This document shows positions 31,989 through 40,119 of a DNA stretch of 64,000 bases, piece by piece; position 1 is the stretch's first letter, and each line of letters opens with the position of its first letter. The notes beneath the pieces are model-generated. The model saw only the letters and a list, made by a program, of their open reading frames with translations, was not told the origin of the DNA and searched no databases. This DNA comes from SHVO01 sp050246995 (GTDB lineage Bacteria > Pseudomonadota > Alphaproteobacteria > Rhodospirillales > Rhodospirillaceae): the NCBI GenBank assembly GCA_050246995.1, contig JBFWVA010000006.1:62001-126000 (forward strand). The letters are read 5' to 3'. The translations under genes and the position numbers were made by a program.

Positions 31989-33392
31989 ATGACAGTCTAT
32001 GATTACGATCTGTTGGTGATCGGCTCCGGCCCGGCAGGGCAACGGGCGGCGATCCAAGCCTCGAAAATCGGCCGCCGCGTGATGTTGGTGGAGAAGAAAG
32101 CCGTGGTCGGCGGCATCTGCATCAATAGCGGCACCATCCCGTCCAAGACCCTGCGCGAAGCTGTCATGCACCTGTCCGGATATCGGGAGCGCGGCATCTA
32201 TGGGTCGTCCTACACCGTCAAACAGCACATCACGATGCAGGATCTGCATTTCCGGACCGACCACGTCATCCGGCACGAAATCGACGTGACCCGGCATCAG
32301 CTCCAGCGCAACCGCATCACCGTGGCCACCGCCAACGCCAAATTCGTCGATGCGCACACGGTCTCTCTTGAAGACGTCGACGGACGCGGTCAGCGGAATG
32401 TGACCGCCGAAAGAATTGTGATAGCCACCGGCACCCACGCAACGCGCGACAAAAATATTCCCTTCGACGGACAACGCATCTTCATCAGCGACGACGTACT
32501 AACGCTTGATAAGTTGCCGCACTCGCTGGCCGTCATCGGCGCCGGCGTCATCGGCATTGAATACGCAACCATCTTTTCCGCGCTCGGGGTGCGCGTGACG
32601 CTGGTGGACAAGCGCGACCGTCTGTTGCCGTTCATCGATCGCGAAGTCAGCGACAGCCTCGCCTATCACATGCACCAGAACCGCGTGACGTTGCGCCTCG
32701 GCGAGGAAGTGAAGATGCTGGAGCCGACGTCCGACGACAAAGGCGAGCGCGTGAAGATCACCCTGGCCAGCGGTAAGCAAATCGTCGCGGAGAAGGCGCT
32801 GTATTCCATCGGCCGCACCGGCGCGACGGATACCCTGAACCTTGCCGCGGCGGGCGTCCCAACCGACGATCGCGGCCGTCTCAAGGTCAATGACAAATAT
32901 CAGACCTCGGTCCCGCATATTTACGCGGTAGGGGACGTGATCGGCTTCCCGAGCCTCGCTTCGACATCGATGGAACAAGGCCGCCTAGCCGCCTGTCATG
33001 CGTTCGGCGAGAAACACGACAGCACGCCATCGCTGTTCCCCTACGGCATCTACACCATCCCTGAAATCTCGACGGTCGGCAAAAACGAAGAAGAACTCAC
33101 CCAGGAAGGAATCCCGTATGAGATCGGCAAAGCGCGCTACAAGGAAATCGCGCGCGGCCAGATCATCGGCGACAACACCGGCCTATTGAAACTGATCTTC
33201 AATCTGGAGACCCGCGAGTTGCTGGGCGTGCACATCATCGGCGAAGGCGCGAGCGAACTCATTCACATCGGCCAGGCGGTGCTGGCCCATAAGGGCACAA
33301 TCGATTACTTCGTGAACACGGTTTTCAATTATCCGACATTAGCCGAATGTTATAAGACCGCCGCGTTCGATGGGATCAACCGGCTGGGATAG
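31989..33392 (+). CDS. sthA: Si-specific (soluble) NAD(P)+ transhydrogenase
   Basis: 467 residues of the pyridine-nucleotide disulfide oxidoreductase fold: FAD site VIGSGPAGQRAA (10-21), NAD(P) site VIGAGVIGIEYATIF, second FAD motif YAVGDVIG and the C-terminal dimer domain ending in NYPTLAECYKTAAFDG. The region that would carry the redox disulfide is GGICINSGTIPSKTLREA: one Cys (44) is kept but the second is Gly/Thr, exactly as in SthA, so the enzyme cannot be a disulfide reductase. It balances NADPH and NADH in the cytosol. ATG 31989 follows a G-rich stretch. Convergent with the cupin gene (2-bp gap). Confidence 0.95.
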   Translation: MTVYDYDLLVIGSGPAGQRAAIQASKIGRRVMLVEKKAVVGGICINSGTIPSKTLREAVMHLSGYRERGIYGSSYTVKQHITMQDLHFRTDHVIRHEIDVTRHQLQRNRITVATANAKFVDAHTVSLEDVDGRGQRNVTAERIVIATGTHATRDKNIPFDGQRIFISDDVLTLDKLPHSLAVIGAGVIGIEYATIFSALGVRVTLVDKRDRLLPFIDREVSDSLAYHMHQNRVTLRLGEEVKMLEPTSDDKGERVKITLASGKQIVAEKALYSIGRTGATDTLNLAAAGVPTDDRGRLKVNDKYQTSVPHIYAVGDVIGFPSLASTSMEQGRLAACHAFGEKHDSTPSLFPYGIYTIPEISTVGKNEEELTQEGIPYEIGKARYKEIARGQIIGDNTGLLKLIFNLETRELLGVHIIGEGASELIHIGQAVLAHKGTIDYFVNTVFNYPTLAECYKTAAFDGINRLG

Positions 33393-33394
33393 GC

Positions 33395-33778
33395 CTACTT
33401 CGCGGCCGGTGTCGCCATCGGTTTCCCTTTCTCGACCACCCAAGTCACGGCCACCTTGGCCGTGTTTGTACCGACGGTTTTCGCATCGTGTACCTTGCCG
33501 GTTGGGATCGCGAGGAAATCGCCCGCCTTCAAATGTTTTGGCGCTTCGCCGTCTATGAAAACGTCCATCTCTCCGTCGATCATAATCAGCATCTCAACAC
33601 CGAAGTGGGTATGACGCCCCGTCGCGCCGCCCGGCGGAACTTCCACGGTGCCGATAACCGTCTCGTGAGCCGCATTCGTCGGCACATCCACGCGCTGCAT
33701 GATCGTTCGCTTAAGGTCCTGAGCCGTTACCGGGAACGCCGCGGCGGCAACCGCAAGCGCAAGAATGAAAAGACGCAT
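33395..33778 (-). CDS. exported cupin-domain protein
   Basis: 127 residues with a signal peptide (MRLFILALAVAAAAFPVTAQ). The mature part is one cupin barrel: motif 1 GRHTHFGVEMLIMIDGEMDVFIDG supplies His, His and Glu metal ligands, motif 2 AIPTGKVHDAKTVG the last His. Small periplasmic cupins like this usually bind one metal and have unknown substrates. AGGAGG lies 7 nt before the ATG. It stands between sthA (convergent) and cls (same strand, 38 bp upstream). Confidence 0.9.
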   Translation of the reverse strand: MRLFILALAVAAAAFPVTAQDLKRTIMQRVDVPTNAAHETVIGTVEVPPGGATGRHTHFGVEMLIMIDGEMDVFIDGEAPKHLKAGDFLAIPTGKVHDAKTVGTNTAKVAVTWVVEKGKPMATPAAK

Positions 33779-33815
33779 AGAGGTTCCTCCTGTGGGATCG
33801 GCACATCCTAAAACG

Positions 33816-35228
33816 TCAAAGGTAGGGCGCGAAGAGCCTGGCGAAGTTGTTGCGCAGGCGGCGAGCGAACGGCAGGGACACAATATCTCCCGCCGTCACG
33901 GCTCTCGCGATCTTCTTAATGCTGTCGAAATGAGATTCGAGGTCGCGGCCGAGATTAGCATCGTAACACTCGAGATTGGCCTCGAAATTCAGGCGTAAAC
34001 TGCGTTGGTCCCAGTTGGATGATCCAACCAGGGTCCACACACCATCCACGATCATGAGTTTGGTGTGATCGAAGGGGGGCGGCGAGCGGTAGATCTGCAC
34101 CCCGTGCTCCAGGAGATATTGGAATTTTGCTTCCATCGCCCAGTCGACCAGCGGGATGTCGGTCCGCGAAGGCACGACCACTTGAACGCTCACCCCGCGC
34201 ATGGCGCAAACGCCGAGAGCATTTGTGAGAATCTCGTTAGGCAGGAAATAGGGCGTCAGCACGTGCACGCTCTTCTGCGCCACCGCCAGAGCTCCGAGAA
34301 TGATCCACTGCGTACGTTGCGCGGAGTTGTCCGGCCCGTCGGGGATCGCCCGCGCATAAACCGGGTCTTCCAACTTTTCCGGCGGACACTCGATCAAGGG
34401 AAGCTCGATCGCTTCCTCGGTCGCAAATTTCCAATCTTCCTCGAACATAGAATTGAGCTGAGCAATCACTGGACCGCTGACGCGGAAATGCAGGTCGTGA
34501 ATTTCTTCGTTCTTCTGGGCCGCATAACTCAAGCAAATGTTCATGCCGCCGATATGTCCAACGCGGCCGTCGACAACCATGATTTTGCGATGATTTCGCA
34601 GATTGATGAGCGGAAGGAATTTGAGATTTTGCGGGATAAAACGCGCGGTCGAGATCCCTGCCGCTGAGAGCAATCTATCGGCGGGTTTGGTCCGCTTGCC
34701 GCTGCCGATCTCGTCGAGCAACACCCTTACCTTCACGCCCCGATGATGTGCCGCAATCAATGCTTCGATGAATTTGAGCCCCACCTCGTCGCAGTCGAAA
34801 ATATAAACAGACAGCGCGATGCTGCGTTTGGCTTCCGCGATCGCCGCAAGCATGTTTGGATAGGCGCCGTCCGCATTCACGAGCGGCACGACATGATTCC
34901 CGCCCAGGAACGGCATGTTGTGAACCGAGCGGGCGAACTGGAATAGCTGACGTTGCTGCGGGGTCGGCAGCCCTTTAAAGGGCATATCGTGGGTGGCGAG
35001 ATTTGGCGGCGTGTCGGCGCGACGGCGACCGCGATAGCGGCGGGCGCGCCGCGAGACGCGGTTGATCCCGAAAATCCAATAGATGAAGGCGCCGAAGAAC
35101 GGCGATACCAGCACAAAACCGATCCAGCCGATCGCGGGCGTTTCCGCTTTCGTCAAAATGATATGCACGCACACCGCCGCTGAGAGGGCGAGGTGCAGAA
35201 CCAGGAAGAGAGGCAATAAATCTGCCAT
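33816..35228 (-). CDS. cls: cardiolipin synthase (phospholipase D family)
   Basis: 470 residues. Two N-terminal membrane helices (about 4-25 and 33-55) are followed by two phospholipase D catalytic halves with HKD motifs: His213-Lys215-Asp220 in NHRKIMVVDG and His388-Lys390-Asp395 in DHTKLMIVDG, the latter with GSSNWD. The enzyme joins two phosphatidylglycerols, or PG and another donor, to make cardiolipin at the inner membrane. Its ATG overlaps the TGA of the upstream hybrid kinase (ATGA), so lipid synthesis and signalling genes are translationally coupled. The cupin gene follows 37 bp downstream. Confidence 0.94.
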   Translation of the reverse strand: MADLLPLFLVLHLALSAAVCVHIILTKAETPAIGWIGFVLVSPFFGAFIYWIFGINRVSRRARRYRGRRRADTPPNLATHDMPFKGLPTPQQRQLFQFARSVHNMPFLGGNHVVPLVNADGAYPNMLAAIAEAKRSIALSVYIFDCDEVGLKFIEALIAAHHRGVKVRVLLDEIGSGKRTKPADRLLSAAGISTARFIPQNLKFLPLINLRNHRKIMVVDGRVGHIGGMNICLSYAAQKNEEIHDLHFRVSGPVIAQLNSMFEEDWKFATEEAIELPLIECPPEKLEDPVYARAIPDGPDNSAQRTQWIILGALAVAQKSVHVLTPYFLPNEILTNALGVCAMRGVSVQVVVPSRTDIPLVDWAMEAKFQYLLEHGVQIYRSPPPFDHTKLMIVDGVWTLVGSSNWDQRSLRLNFEANLECYDANLGRDLESHFDSIKKIARAVTAGDIVSLPFARRLRNNFARLFAPYL

Positions 35229-37204
35229 CAGCTATCGAGGATGTCGCGGACCATGCTGCCGAGCTGCTGGAGGGTATACGGTTTTCCGATCAAACGCACC
35301 CCGGGCTCCAGCGTCCCGTCGTGGACCACGGCATTGCGCGTATAACCTGTCGTAAATAACACCTTGAGATTGGGCCGGCGCCGCTGCGCCTCGTCGGCAA
35401 GTTCGCGTCCGTTGACGTTCGGCATAACGACGTCGGTGAAAAGCAAAACCACGGACGGATGCTCCTCGAGGAGTTTCAAGGCCTGGACGGCTGTGTCGGC
35501 GTGGAGAACCGCATAGCCGAGCTCGTTCAAGCCCTCAACCGCCAGCTTACGCACGGCTTCGTCGTCCTCTACCACGAGAACAGTCTCGCCTTGGACGGCG
35601 CGCACAGGTACCGCTTCGGCCTTCGTGTCCGCGTCCGCATCGTCCGGACCGTGATAGCGGGGCAAGTAAATCTTGAAGGTCGTGCCTTGTCCGACCTCGG
35701 AGAAAATCTTGATATGCCCGCCGGACTGTTTAACGAAACCGTAGACCTGACTGAGCCCCAGGCCTGTGCCCTTGCCCGGTCCTTTCGTCGTGAAGAAGGG
35801 ATCAAAGGCGCGGCTGATCACCTCCGGCGGCATCCCGGTCCCGGTATCAGTGACTGAAACCATGACGTGCTGGCCCGCCGCCGAACCATCGCCATGCTCG
35901 GCGACATAAGCGTCATCAAGATGCGCGTTCGCGGTCTCCAGCGTCAGTTTTCCGCCTTGAGCCATCGCGTCGCGCGCATTGACGACCAAATTAAGGATGG
36001 CCGTTTCAAGCTGATGCATATCCGCGTACGTGCGCCACAGGCCGCCCGCGAGCACGACTTCGGTCTGTATGACTTCGCCCAAAGTACGGCGCAGAAGGTC
36101 CGACATTCCCGAAACAAGCTTGTTGGCGTCGAGCGGGCGCGGCTCCAGCACCTGCTTGCGCGCAAACGCAAGCATGCGCTGAGTCAAAGCCCCGCCGCGC
36201 TGCGCTCCTTCTATGGCCGCCTGCATGAACGGCTGAATATTGAAATCACCGCGGTCAATCCGGCGCTGCATGATATTGAGTGCGCCCATAATCACGGCGA
36301 GCATGTTGTTGAAGTCGTGCGCGATGCCGCCGGTGAGCTGGCCGATCGCCTCCATCTTCTGGACCTGCCGAAGCTGCTCCTCGGCTTTCTCGCGGCGAAG
36401 CATTTCGGCGCTGAGTTTGTCGTTGGCCGCGCGCAGGTCGGCCTCGACCTCCTCAAGATATTCGCGCCGGCGGACGACGGCCGACAAACTCAAAACGGCG
36501 ACAGTCATCACCAAAAAGAGCGTGCCGTAAGCGAGGAGCTGCAAGATGCCCGCTATGAAATTGGCTTTGGCGCGACGCTCGACAAGGAGCCGATCTTCAT
36601 CCGCCGTCATGGCATCAACGATGGTTCGAGCGCCCTGGATCAGGTTAACACCGGTGCGTTGGCGCATATCTTCGATAATACCCTGCCGGTTGCCCGCGCG
36701 GGCGGCGCTGACGATATTTTCCATCTGAACGATCCGCGTATCGACGTTCGCGCGAAGCGATGCCAGGGATTTCGACTGGGCCGGGTTGTCCGACAGAAGG
36801 TCGGTAAGGGCGTCGAGTTCGGGCTTGAGGCGCCGCTCAGCATCGATGAGAGTGGCGAGATAGAACTCGTCGTTGGTGAGTATGAAGCCTCTCACCCCTG
36901 CCTCGGCCTCCTGCAAGAGGGAATAAACCAGACTGAGCCGCCCCTTCACGTCGGTCGTGTGGCGGACACGGTCTTGAAGACCCTGGAACTGTTGCGCGAC
37001 CAGGGCGAGGATGACGACAATCGCGACCAGAACGACGGCGGGAACAAGTATCGACTGCGCCCACCTCTTCAGAAAACGAATCTGTGGCACCCAGTGTCCT
37101 CGCTGATCAGGGCGCGGACTGTAACGAGGAACGCGAGGCAAACCAACCCCGGATGAGTCCTGCACGGAGCGCGGGAAAAGCATCCTAACCCACGGATGGA
37201 ACAT
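35228..37204 (-). CDS. CHASE3 hybrid sensor histidine kinase with receiver
   Basis: 658 residues. Domains in order: TM1 (about 52-72), periplasmic CHASE3 (about 73-212), TM2 (about 217-243), coiled coil, phosphoacceptor His296 in IAHDFNNML, HATPase with Asn409 and GKGTGLGLSQVYGF, then a receiver with Asp591 in LLFTDVVMP. The same HDFNN kinase class as at 1675-4527. CHASE3 senses unknown extracellular cues. The gene overlaps cls by ATGA, which hints that envelope state may be the signal; that is inference. Met8 is an alternative start. Upstream lies the divergent chaperone gene. Confidence 0.93.
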   Translation of the reverse strand: MFHPWVRMLFPRSVQDSSGVGLPRVPRYSPRPDQRGHWVPQIRFLKRWAQSILVPAVVLVAIVVILALVAQQFQGLQDRVRHTTDVKGRLSLVYSLLQEAEAGVRGFILTNDEFYLATLIDAERRLKPELDALTDLLSDNPAQSKSLASLRANVDTRIVQMENIVSAARAGNRQGIIEDMRQRTGVNLIQGARTIVDAMTADEDRLLVERRAKANFIAGILQLLAYGTLFLVMTVAVLSLSAVVRRREYLEEVEADLRAANDKLSAEMLRREKAEEQLRQVQKMEAIGQLTGGIAHDFNNMLAVIMGALNIMQRRIDRGDFNIQPFMQAAIEGAQRGGALTQRMLAFARKQVLEPRPLDANKLVSGMSDLLRRTLGEVIQTEVVLAGGLWRTYADMHQLETAILNLVVNARDAMAQGGKLTLETANAHLDDAYVAEHGDGSAAGQHVMVSVTDTGTGMPPEVISRAFDPFFTTKGPGKGTGLGLSQVYGFVKQSGGHIKIFSEVGQGTTFKIYLPRYHGPDDADADTKAEAVPVRAVQGETVLVVEDDEAVRKLAVEGLNELGYAVLHADTAVQALKLLEEHPSVVLLFTDVVMPNVNGRELADEAQRRRPNLKVLFTTGYTRNAVVHDGTLEPGVRLIGKPYTLQQLGSMVRDILDS

Positions 37205-37296
37205 TAGAATTTAGTAACAGAAAACCGCCTAAACGGCTTTACAAACGCGGTCTCGCACCGCAACTAAGAGTAAGCTCGAAAAAGACGACGGGAGAC

Positions 37297-38223
37297 ATGG
37301 CTAAAAACCCCTACGAGGTGCTTGGCGTTGCATCCAGCGCCAGCGATGACGAAATCCAGAAGGCGTTCCGCCGCCTGGCCAAGAAGTCGCACCCGGATTT
37401 GCATCCGGGGGACAAGAAGGCTGAGGATCGCTTTAAGGAACTCAACGCCGCCTATGACATCCTGGGCGACGCGGCCAAGCGCGCGCGTTTTGACAAAGGT
37501 GAGATCGACGCGAGCGGCAATGAGATTCGCCAGAACCCCTTTGCGCGCGGCGGTCGGCCCGGCGCAGGGGGTGGTTTTGGCGGCGGCAGTCAGCATTTTT
37601 CGTTCGAAGATCTGGATCTCGGGGATCTGTTCGGCGGCATGTTCCGCGGCGGCCAGGGCGGGCCGCGCGGCGGCGACCCCTTCGGCGGTAGCCGACCGGG
37701 GCGCGGCGAGGATCAACGTTTCATGCTGGAGGTGGACTTCGAGGAAGCCGCGATCGGCGCCACGAAGCGCCTGACACTACCGAATGGTAAATCCCTGGAC
37801 GTCAATATCCCGCCCGGCATCAATGACGGCCAAACCATCCGCCTGAAGGGTCAGGGCGCCCAGGGCCACGGCGGCCATGCCGGCGACGCGCTGATCGAGG
37901 TGAAAGTGCGTGCGCATCCCACCTTCCGGCGCGAAGGACGCGACATCTATGCCGAAGTCCCGATCTCGCTCGGCGAAGCGGTGGCGGGCGGAAAGGTCGA
38001 GGTTCCGACGGTCCATGGACCGGTGGCCATGACGGTCCCCAAATGGACCAATGGCGGCGCCCGCATGCGTCTCAAAGGTAAAGGCGTGCCGGCGACAAAG
38101 AGCGAACCGGCCGGCGATCAATATGTCGTATTCGAAATCGTGCTGCCGAAAACGGCGGATAAGGACCTGGAAGATTTTGTGAAGGGCTGGGCCGAGCGAA
38201 AGCCCTATAATCCACGCAAGTAG
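37297..38223 (+). CDS. DnaJ C-terminal domain co-chaperone (CbpA-like)
   Basis: 308 residues. A J domain with HPD at 33-35 (KKSHPDLHPGDKKAEDRFKELNAAYDILGD), then a Gly/Phe-rich stretch with GGFGGG and DLFGGMF, then two beta-sandwich substrate-binding domains (about 140-300) containing RLTLPNGKSLDVNIPPGINDGQTIRL. The four zinc-finger repeats of DnaJ are absent, so this is a class B J protein like CbpA/DjlB. It would stimulate DnaK on unfolded clients. GGGAG lies upstream of ATG 37297. It is followed 20 bp later by the FecR-barrel gene. Confidence 0.92.
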   Translation: MAKNPYEVLGVASSASDDEIQKAFRRLAKKSHPDLHPGDKKAEDRFKELNAAYDILGDAAKRARFDKGEIDASGNEIRQNPFARGGRPGAGGGFGGGSQHFSFEDLDLGDLFGGMFRGGQGGPRGGDPFGGSRPGRGEDQRFMLEVDFEEAAIGATKRLTLPNGKSLDVNIPPGINDGQTIRLKGQGAQGHGGHAGDALIEVKVRAHPTFRREGRDIYAEVPISLGEAVAGGKVEVPTVHGPVAMTVPKWTNGGARMRLKGKGVPATKSEPAGDQYVVFEIVLPKTADKDLEDFVKGWAERKPYNPRK

Positions 38224-38243
38224 GGCGATCATCGGGGGCAAGG

Positions 38244-40076
38244 ATGCAGAAGCTTTGGGGGACGATCGGCGTTGTCGCCGGGGCGCTCGCCTATTTGCCG
38301 GCCGAGGCGCAGGACGCCGCTCGCGCGGGCGGCGTGACCGCCGTACACGGCAGCGCAACCGCGGTGCGTGACACAACGCAGGACAACCTCGCACTCAACG
38401 ATCCGATTTTTCGCAACGATATCCTCGAGACGGGCCCCGACGGTAAATTGCGGGTCACCTTCGCCGACAACACACAACTGACGCTGGGCCCGGACGCCGA
38501 CGTCGTCATCGACGATTTCGTCTACGCGCCCGACAAAAAAACCGGCAACGCGGCGTTGCGTATCGCGGCCGGCACCGCGCGCGTGATCGCGGGCGCCATC
38601 GAAGACAACGGCGGCAGCGAGGCCTTTTCGATCCGCACGCCCGTGGCGACCATCGGCATTCGCGGCACCGATTTTTTCGTAGAGATGGCGGGCGATCACC
38701 TGCAGGTCGCCCTGTTCTCCGGTTATGAGGTCACCGTCACGAATACGGCCGGCACGACGGTGCTGCGCCCCGGGGAAGGAACCGACGTATGGGGCGCCGC
38801 GGCGCCGACGCCGGGCATTCCGTGGGGTCCGGACCGCGTGAATCGCGCTCTCGCGATGGTCTCGCCAATCCCGGACAGTGCGCGGGCACTGACTTACGCC
38901 CGCCCACCGGCGCAAGAAGATTCGCTGATGGCGGCGCTTATGCGCGGTGACGTCACGATCGACACGCGGCTGCGCTATGAGCATGCGACGCAGGCCACTG
39001 CGCCCCTTCCCGCTTACGCAACGACCGCACGCCTGCGTGTCGGATACGAAACCGCCGCGTTCCGTGGCGTATTCGCAGGCATCGAGGGGGAGATCACGCG
39101 TGAGCTGTCGGGTAAGCGCAGCGATGGCGCCATCGTGCTGACTGGACGCCCCACCATTCCAGATCCTGACAGCGAAGCGCTAAACCAGCTTTACGCCGGA
39201 TGGTCGATGGCCGGCGACGATGGGATGACGGCGGCGCGCGCAGTGCTTGGCCGCCAGCGTCTCGTTTACGACAACGAGCGCTGGATCGGCGCGGGCGCGT
39301 TCCGCCAAAACGATCAAACCTTCGATGCGGTGGCCATCGAAGGTCGGCCGATGCCGCATCTCGCGGTGCGTTACGCATACATCGACGGCGTGAACCGCGT
39401 GCTTGGCAACAGCACACCGAACGGTCATTGGCGCAGCGACAGTCATGCGCTCGCCGTCACGACCGATCTAGTGCCCTTCGGCTTGCTCACCGGTTATGCC
39501 TACTTGATCGACCTGCAATCGGCGCCCCAGTTCTCCTCGGCGACGTACGGCGTGCGCTATGACACGACGGCGACCGGCGGCGAGGCGATGTTCGGCGTGG
39601 AAGCGGAACTCGCGGGCCAAACGGACTACCGCCACAACACGGCAAATTACGCGCTGATCTACGGTCTCCTGCGCCCCTCGGTCCACTATGAGGGCACGAC
39701 TTTGTTTGCCGGTGTTGAGTTCCTGGAAGGCAACGGTGTGAACAGCGTACAGACACCGCTCGCTACCCTGCACCGCCACAACGGATGGGCTGATATATTC
39801 AACATTACCCCCGCAAACGGCCTGCGCGATATCCATCTGCGCTATCTCCAGGAGTTGCCGGACCTCGGCCCGATCAAGACGCCCCGGATCGACCTGCGCT
39901 TGCATCATTTTACGAGCGATAGCGGCGCGGTCAGTTACGGCACGGAGTACAATGCCGACGTCAACGTTAGCGTGAGGGGCTACGCGACGGTCGGCATACG
40001 CTGGGCGCGTTATGAGGCGAAGAACTTCGCGAGCGACACCGAGAAGCTGTGGCTGTACGTGGAAACGCGGTTCTAG
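38244..40076 (+). CDS. exported FecR domain fused to a beta-barrel porin-like domain
   Basis: 610 residues. Signal peptide (1-22), FecR-type domain (about 30-185: NDILETGPDGKLRVTFADNTQLTLGP, with the TPVATIGIRGTDFF loop), linker, then a beta-rich C-terminal domain (about 235-610) of alternating short amphipathic strands with YAGWSM, GRQRLVYDNERWIGAGAFRQNDQTFDAV, ending in LWLYVETRF with terminal Phe as in outer-membrane barrels. The barrel resembles alginate-export (AlgE-like) porins. FecR domains usually sit in anti-sigma regulators or in surface proteins with LysM; fused to a barrel this is unusual. Probably an outer-membrane channel with a periplasmic FecR part. No sigma factor or TonB receptor is adjacent. 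Confidence 0.85.
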   Translation: MQKLWGTIGVVAGALAYLPAEAQDAARAGGVTAVHGSATAVRDTTQDNLALNDPIFRNDILETGPDGKLRVTFADNTQLTLGPDADVVIDDFVYAPDKKTGNAALRIAAGTARVIAGAIEDNGGSEAFSIRTPVATIGIRGTDFFVEMAGDHLQVALFSGYEVTVTNTAGTTVLRPGEGTDVWGAAAPTPGIPWGPDRVNRALAMVSPIPDSARALTYARPPAQEDSLMAALMRGDVTIDTRLRYEHATQATAPLPAYATTARLRVGYETAAFRGVFAGIEGEITRELSGKRSDGAIVLTGRPTIPDPDSEALNQLYAGWSMAGDDGMTAARAVLGRQRLVYDNERWIGAGAFRQNDQTFDAVAIEGRPMPHLAVRYAYIDGVNRVLGNSTPNGHWRSDSHALAVTTDLVPFGLLTGYAYLIDLQSAPQFSSATYGVRYDTTATGGEAMFGVEAELAGQTDYRHNTANYALIYGLLRPSVHYEGTTLFAGVEFLEGNGVNSVQTPLATLHRHNGWADIFNITPANGLRDIHLRYLQELPDLGPIKTPRIDLRLHHFTSDSGAVSYGTEYNADVNVSVRGYATVGIRWARYEAKNFASDTEKLWLYVETRF

Positions 40077-40119
40077 TTACCAACGCGAAATCAGCGGCTC
40101 GCTGGGCGAAACAGCCCAC

